Source: Gammaproteobacteria bacterium (GTDB taxonomy: Bacteria; Pseudomonadota; Gammaproteobacteria; Pseudomonadales; Azotimanducaceae_A). Taken from it: a stretch of DNA of 7,381 nt. The number at the start of each line of letters is the position of its first letter. The stretch's first letter is position 1. This document shows, piece by piece, positions 4,368 to 7,381 of the stretch. The notes under the pieces were generated by a model. That model made no database searches. It was not told the origin of the DNA and was given only the letters and a program-made list of their open reading frames with translations. The translations under genes and the position numbers were made by a program. The stretch covers positions 1 through 7,381 of the forward strand of contig JAPOON010000788.1 of assembly GCA_026713405.1 (NCBI GenBank), written 5' to 3'.

Positions 4368-5999
4368 ATGTCCGTTCAACGAAAAGCGGGGATAACGCGC
4401 CTGTCGTCTGCGCTCCCTAACCGGGCCGTGCGGTGGCTGTTTCTTTTCTTGACTGTGGCGCTCGGCGCTTGTGCCGACTCCTCCGAGAATCCCCATGCGG
4501 AACAGTTCAGGAACCTCGAGCCGGAGTGGACGGTCACCGCAGCGGAAGCTCTTGCCTGGGCGTCGGTCAGGAATGCGAATCTCCCGACCCTGACCGGCAG
4601 CCCGGAGTGGCAGCGTTACATGGCCTTCCTGGAAGGGGCGCTGCGGGGTTATGGCGCGGTCGACGTCCTCAGGAACAGTTGGGAATTCGAGCGCTGGGAC
4701 ACTTCCGACGAACCTGCCGACTGGTCCCTGGTTTCCGACGGCGAGCCGGTGCGCGTAGCCAGCTACGGCGCCTATTCGGGCTCGACGGGGCCCGATGGTG
4801 TAACCGCGGAACTGATCTTCTACGATCACGATGATCCGCCGGAATCCATAAGGGGCAAGATCGTCGTCATTCCGACCAGGCCCCATCCGCAGAAGCCATA
4901 CGACGACGATTACATCGTCAACTACACCTTCAATGACTACGAATACGCCACGGATGCCGAAACCCTGCAGGCGCCCTACGAGTTCGTCGACCCGGCGGAG
5001 ACGTTCACCTTCGACATCTGGTGGCAGCTCGCCCAGCGACTGGACGAGATCCCCAGGGACGGCGAAGCGGCGGGGGCGATCATCGTCTATGACATGGCCT
5101 ATGAACGCACCAGGGGCCTGTACACGTTCCCTGTCCCGACGCTTTATGACTCACCGACGCTGATACTGGGTCGGGAAGACGGTGCCAAAGTCATCGCCGA
5201 TGCCAGGGCCGGCAGGACAGCGACGCTCAGGCTCGAGGCAACGCTGACACCGGCCCGGGCCTATCAACTGATCGCCTATCTCCCCGGCCGCCACTACGGT
5301 ACACCGGATGACGAGCAGATCGTGCTGGTCAACCACACGGACGGCCCGTCCATCACCCAGGACAACGGCGCCCTCGGCCTGCTGGCAATCGTCAAGTATT
5401 TCTCCCGGATTCCCCGGGAGCACCGGCCAAGAACGCTGACGATCTACCTGGACTGCCGCCACTACATGCCCGGGATGGAGCGGGCGCACAGTGAGCCGGC
5501 CTGGCTGAACCGCCAACCGGAGGCCCGCGAGAAGATCGTGGCCGTGGTGCAGGCCGAACACCTCGGCGAAATGGACTACCGCGAAGTCGACGGCCGGGTG
5601 GAGGCGACCGGCCTCACCGAGCAGTCATATCTGTGGTCGCGCGCGCATCCGGTACTGGTCGAACCCGCAGTCACGGCCGTGCAGAAGTACGGCTGGTCCC
5701 GGGCTCAGGTCTCCGCTCCGGAGCGCCCGGGCCGCAACGGCGGCTTGCAGCAAGTCTGGTGGGGCGTCGGCGTGATCGCACTGCCCACACGATGCGAAAT
5801 CTGGCACTGCCTGGACGTGCCGGCTTACGGCCTCGGGGGATTTCTCGGCCACTACTGGACCAGCCATGCCACCATCGAACGCTTCAATGCCGACCTGTTC
5901 GTCAGCCAGGCATCGACGATGACGGAGCTTACCGGCGTGCTGATGACCGCCGACCTGGCGACAATCACCCGGGAGCTTCGTGCCTCGCAGAAGCTGTAG
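4368..5999 (+). CDS. lipoprotein with PA-like domain and divergent M28-peptidase-like core
   Basis: A 543-residue envelope protein. The N-terminus is basic, then LFLFLTVALGAC gives a hydrophobic core and lipobox LGAC (C35, followed by A36, so outer-membrane sorting is expected). Residues about 142-290 resemble the protease-associated insert of M28 peptidases (GVTAELIFYD, IRGKIVVIP, GAAGAIIVYD, SPTLILGREDGAKVI). Residues about 300-540 resemble the M28 core: HTDG at 323-326 (H-x-D), QDNGA with D332 at the bridging-Asp position, QAEHLGE (E397) where M28 enzymes have an Asp-x-x-Gly, and YWTSHATIERF with H500 as the last ligand. The usual EE-x-GL-x-GS segment reads CRHYMPGM (363-370), so the catalytic and metal-binding glutamates are missing. 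It may be a pseudo-peptidase or have altered chemistry. The frame is open further upstream to 4200, but ATG 4368 has GGAG five bases before it and begins the signal peptide. Fold assignment is from motif order only. Confidence 0.7.
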   Translation: MSVQRKAGITRLSSALPNRAVRWLFLFLTVALGACADSSENPHAEQFRNLEPEWTVTAAEALAWASVRNANLPTLTGSPEWQRYMAFLEGALRGYGAVDVLRNSWEFERWDTSDEPADWSLVSDGEPVRVASYGAYSGSTGPDGVTAELIFYDHDDPPESIRGKIVVIPTRPHPQKPYDDDYIVNYTFNDYEYATDAETLQAPYEFVDPAETFTFDIWWQLAQRLDEIPRDGEAAGAIIVYDMAYERTRGLYTFPVPTLYDSPTLILGREDGAKVIADARAGRTATLRLEATLTPARAYQLIAYLPGRHYGTPDDEQIVLVNHTDGPSITQDNGALGLLAIVKYFSRIPREHRPRTLTIYLDCRHYMPGMERAHSEPAWLNRQPEAREKIVAVVQAEHLGEMDYREVDGRVEATGLTEQSYLWSRAHPVLVEPAVTAVQKYGWSRAQVSAPERPGRNGGLQQVWWGVGVIALPTRCEIWHCLDVPAYGLGGFLGHYWTSHATIERFNADLFVSQASTMTELTGVLMTADLATITRELRASQKL

Positions 6000-6080
6000 G
6001 CTTTCCCGGTTCTGAGCGCTCGGCAATATGGTTCTGACCTGGTAGTACGGTTGCCCCCGATCTCGACGCCTTCGATGGAA

Positions 6081-6110
6081 CAATATTTAACATATTGATC
6101 CTATTAAAAT
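6081..6110. other. AT-rich dyad in the gap between convergent genes
   Basis: The 187-bp gap at 6000-6186 between the M28-like gene and the oppositely directed dehydrogenase is mostly unremarkable. It contains a short AT-rich island with a perfect 6-bp inverted repeat, CAATAT (6081-6086) and ATATTG (6092-6097), followed by CTATTAAAAT. It could be a protein-binding site, a promoter for an untranslated RNA, or a weak transcript end. No reading frame that I trust begins there. Confidence 0.3.
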
Positions 6111-6186
6111 TAATGCAGCGGACAACGATTCTTTCGCTCGGGCACCGCGTCAGCGTTCCGGCACGCCGGCTTGGAAACTTGCAAGC

Positions 6187-7155
6187 TCAAACGCAGATGT
6201 CGGGGGGTTCTTCGCCGGCAAAGAAGCGGTCGAGATTCTCCACTACCCGCATTCCCATGGCGTTTCGCGTCTCGGCCGTGCTGCTGCCCATGTGAGGAAG
6301 CAGGACGACGTTGTCCAGTTCCAGTAGTTCATCGCAAACCGTTGGCTCCGCCTCGTAGACATCGAGCCCGGCCCCGGCCAGCCGGCCGTTCGCCAGGGCA
6401 TCGGCCAGCGCCTGTTCGTCGACGAGCGGCCCGCGGGAACCGTTGATGAGAAAAGCCGTCCGGCGCATCAGCGCAAGCCGCCGCCGGTCGATGAGGTGAT
6501 GGGTTTCCGGGGTGGCCGGGCAGTGCAGGGAAAGAAAGTCGACGCTTGCCGCGAGTTCATCGAGATCGGAGACCTGATGCGCCTGCAACTCGTCCAGCAC
6601 GGTCTGCGGCACCGGGCTCCTGCTGTAGCAGGCGATGCGCATGCCGAAGCCGTGTCGCGCCCGCCGGGCCGTGGCCTGGCCGATTCGGCCCATGCCCACG
6701 ATGCCCAGCGTCCTGCCGGTAACCCGCGATCCCACCAGGTGACTGGGCCGCCACCCGGTCCAGTCGCCCGCGCGCAGTTCCCGTTCGCCCTCGCCCACCC
6801 GGCGGGCGCACATGAGCATCAGCGTCATGGCCAGGTCCGCGGTGCAGTCGGTGAGCACGTCCGGGGTGTTGGTTACCACGATCCCGTGGTTGCGGGCTGC
6901 GTCAACGTCGATGTGGTTGTAGCCCACACCGTAATTGGCGATAACCCTGGCCCGCACGCCGGAACCGAAGAGATCGCCTCCGATCGCATCGGTAACCGTC
7001 GGGCAAAGCGCATCGGCACCGCGCAGGGCAGCGGCGAGTTCCTCGCGGGAAAACGGACGGTCGTCCGTGTTCAGTTGCGCATCGAACCGCGTGGACAGCG
7101 CTTCCTCCACTGCCGCCGGCCAGCGCCGGGTGACGATTACCCTGGGTTTACTCAT
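6187..7155 (-). CDS. D-2-hydroxyacid dehydrogenase (glyoxylate/hydroxypyruvate reductase type)
   Basis: A 322-residue cytoplasmic oxidoreductase of the D-isomer-specific 2-hydroxyacid dehydrogenase family, full length. It has the two-lobed layout: a substrate lobe with NYGVGYNHIDVDAA (74-87), then the Rossmann fold with GMGRIG at 154-159, and back into the substrate lobe. The catalytic triad is intact: R241 in NGSRGPLVDE, E270 in DVYEAEP, H288 in LPHMGSST. The second beta strand ends CYSRS (R179) without the acidic residue expected of NAD enzymes, which favours NADP(H), as in glyoxylate/hydroxypyruvate reductases. It would reduce a 2-oxoacid such as glyoxylate or hydroxypyruvate, though the physiological substrate is not fixed by sequence. 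The start follows the thiolase stop codon by 70 bp on the same strand, so cotranscription is possible; only a weak AAGG lies upstream of the ATG. Confidence 0.92.
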   Translation of the reverse strand: MSKPRVIVTRRWPAAVEEALSTRFDAQLNTDDRPFSREELAAALRGADALCPTVTDAIGGDLFGSGVRARVIANYGVGYNHIDVDAARNHGIVVTNTPDVLTDCTADLAMTLMLMCARRVGEGERELRAGDWTGWRPSHLVGSRVTGRTLGIVGMGRIGQATARRARHGFGMRIACYSRSPVPQTVLDELQAHQVSDLDELAASVDFLSLHCPATPETHHLIDRRRLALMRRTAFLINGSRGPLVDEQALADALANGRLAGAGLDVYEAEPTVCDELLELDNVVLLPHMGSSTAETRNAMGMRVVENLDRFFAGEEPPDICV

Positions 7156-7225
7156 CCCTGCGATGCGACCTTGGCGGGAAAGCCTCTGCTGCGGGCCACG
7201 CGACCTGTCTACTTCAGAGAACCGA

Positions 7226-7381
7226 TCAGGCCGCGCGCAGCAGCGTGCCGGTGCCGAGCCCGCCGCCGCAGCACATGCTCACGAGACCGTAGACCCCGCC
7301 GCTGCGCCGCAACTCGTGGATCGCCTTGGTAATCAGGAAACACCCCGTAGCCCCCAGCGGGTGGCCAAGCGAGATGGCCCC
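7226..7381 (-). CDS. thiolase (acetyl-CoA acyltransferase), C-terminal 51 residues (cut by window edge)
   Basis: The frame is open to the right edge and stops with TGA at 7226-7228. The fragment begins GAISLGHPLGATG and ends near VSMCCGGGLGTGTLLRAA, the two C-terminal signatures of thiolases: the catalytic His in GHP and the second catalytic Cys in the C-GGG segment (here a double Cys, C-C-G-G-G). Both active-site residues visible here are therefore intact. Thiolases cleave 3-ketoacyl-CoA with CoA in beta-oxidation or aromatic ring-degradation pathways, or condense acetyl-CoA in the reverse sense; this fragment does not tell which. The gene precedes the D-2-hydroxyacid dehydrogenase by 70 bp on the same strand. 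Confidence 0.9.
   Translation of the reverse strand, partial: GAISLGHPLGATGCFLITKAIHELRRSGGVYGLVSMCCGGGLGTGTLLRAA

Noticed and set aside
6095..6295. 66-codon plus-strand frame starting in the AT-rich dyad region.
   Set aside because: It has no ribosome binding site and most of it is antisense to the dehydrogenase C-terminus.
6496..7332. 278-codon plus-strand open frame antisense to the dehydrogenase.
   Set aside because: The minus-strand frame has an intact dehydrogenase fold and catalytic triad; the antisense product shows no recognisable domain and is a by-product of GC-rich codon use.

Overview
The window is GC-rich, densely coded bacterial DNA. The gene families (an HpaR-type MarR regulator beside an HpaB-type oxygenase, spinster-like MFS, thiolase, short lipoproteins with classical lipoboxes) suggest a free-living Gram-negative proteobacterium, perhaps a gammaproteobacterial degrader. 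That placement is inferred from gene content only. I see no rRNA, tRNA, CRISPR array, insertion sequence or phage gene.

Layout. (1) Positions 1-692, minus strand: a MarR/HpaR-type regulator is followed 25 bp later by the N-terminal end of an HpaB-type flavin-dependent phenol hydroxylase, which runs off the left edge; this looks like a small aromatic-compound module controlled by its first gene. (2) Positions 693-787: a very AT-rich divergent promoter region with a spaced inverted repeat. (3) Positions 788-2153, plus strand: a histidine-phosphatase-family protein with two GC hairpins behind it, then a 268-bp gap and a single-domain VOC (glyoxalase-fold) protein. (4) Positions 2154-2242: a cluster of small tandem hairpin repeats between convergent genes. 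(5) Positions 2240-4091, minus strand: an extremely acidic octapeptide-repeat lipoprotein, then 122 bp later a spinster-type MFS transporter; three mutually exclusive hairpin arms lie in the gap. (6) Positions 4092-4367: a 276-bp divergent control region. (7) Positions 4368-5999, plus strand: a large lipoprotein with a PA-like insert and an M28-aminopeptidase-like core whose catalytic Glu-Glu pair appears to be replaced. (8) Positions 6187-7381, minus strand: the C-terminal end of a thiolase, then a D-2-hydroxyacid dehydrogenase of the glyoxylate/hydroxypyruvate reductase type.

How the genes may work together. The hydroxylase, MFS carrier, VOC protein, dehydrogenase and thiolase would fit uptake and breakdown of aromatic or acyl substrates, but several strand switches show they are separate transcription units. 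The most unusual part is the divergent lipoprotein pair at 3726-5999: a polyacidic Met-periodic repeat lipoprotein facing a probable degenerate metallopeptidase lipoprotein. No known system is recognised there; the case for novelty rests on those two proteins and the repeat and hairpin structures around them.
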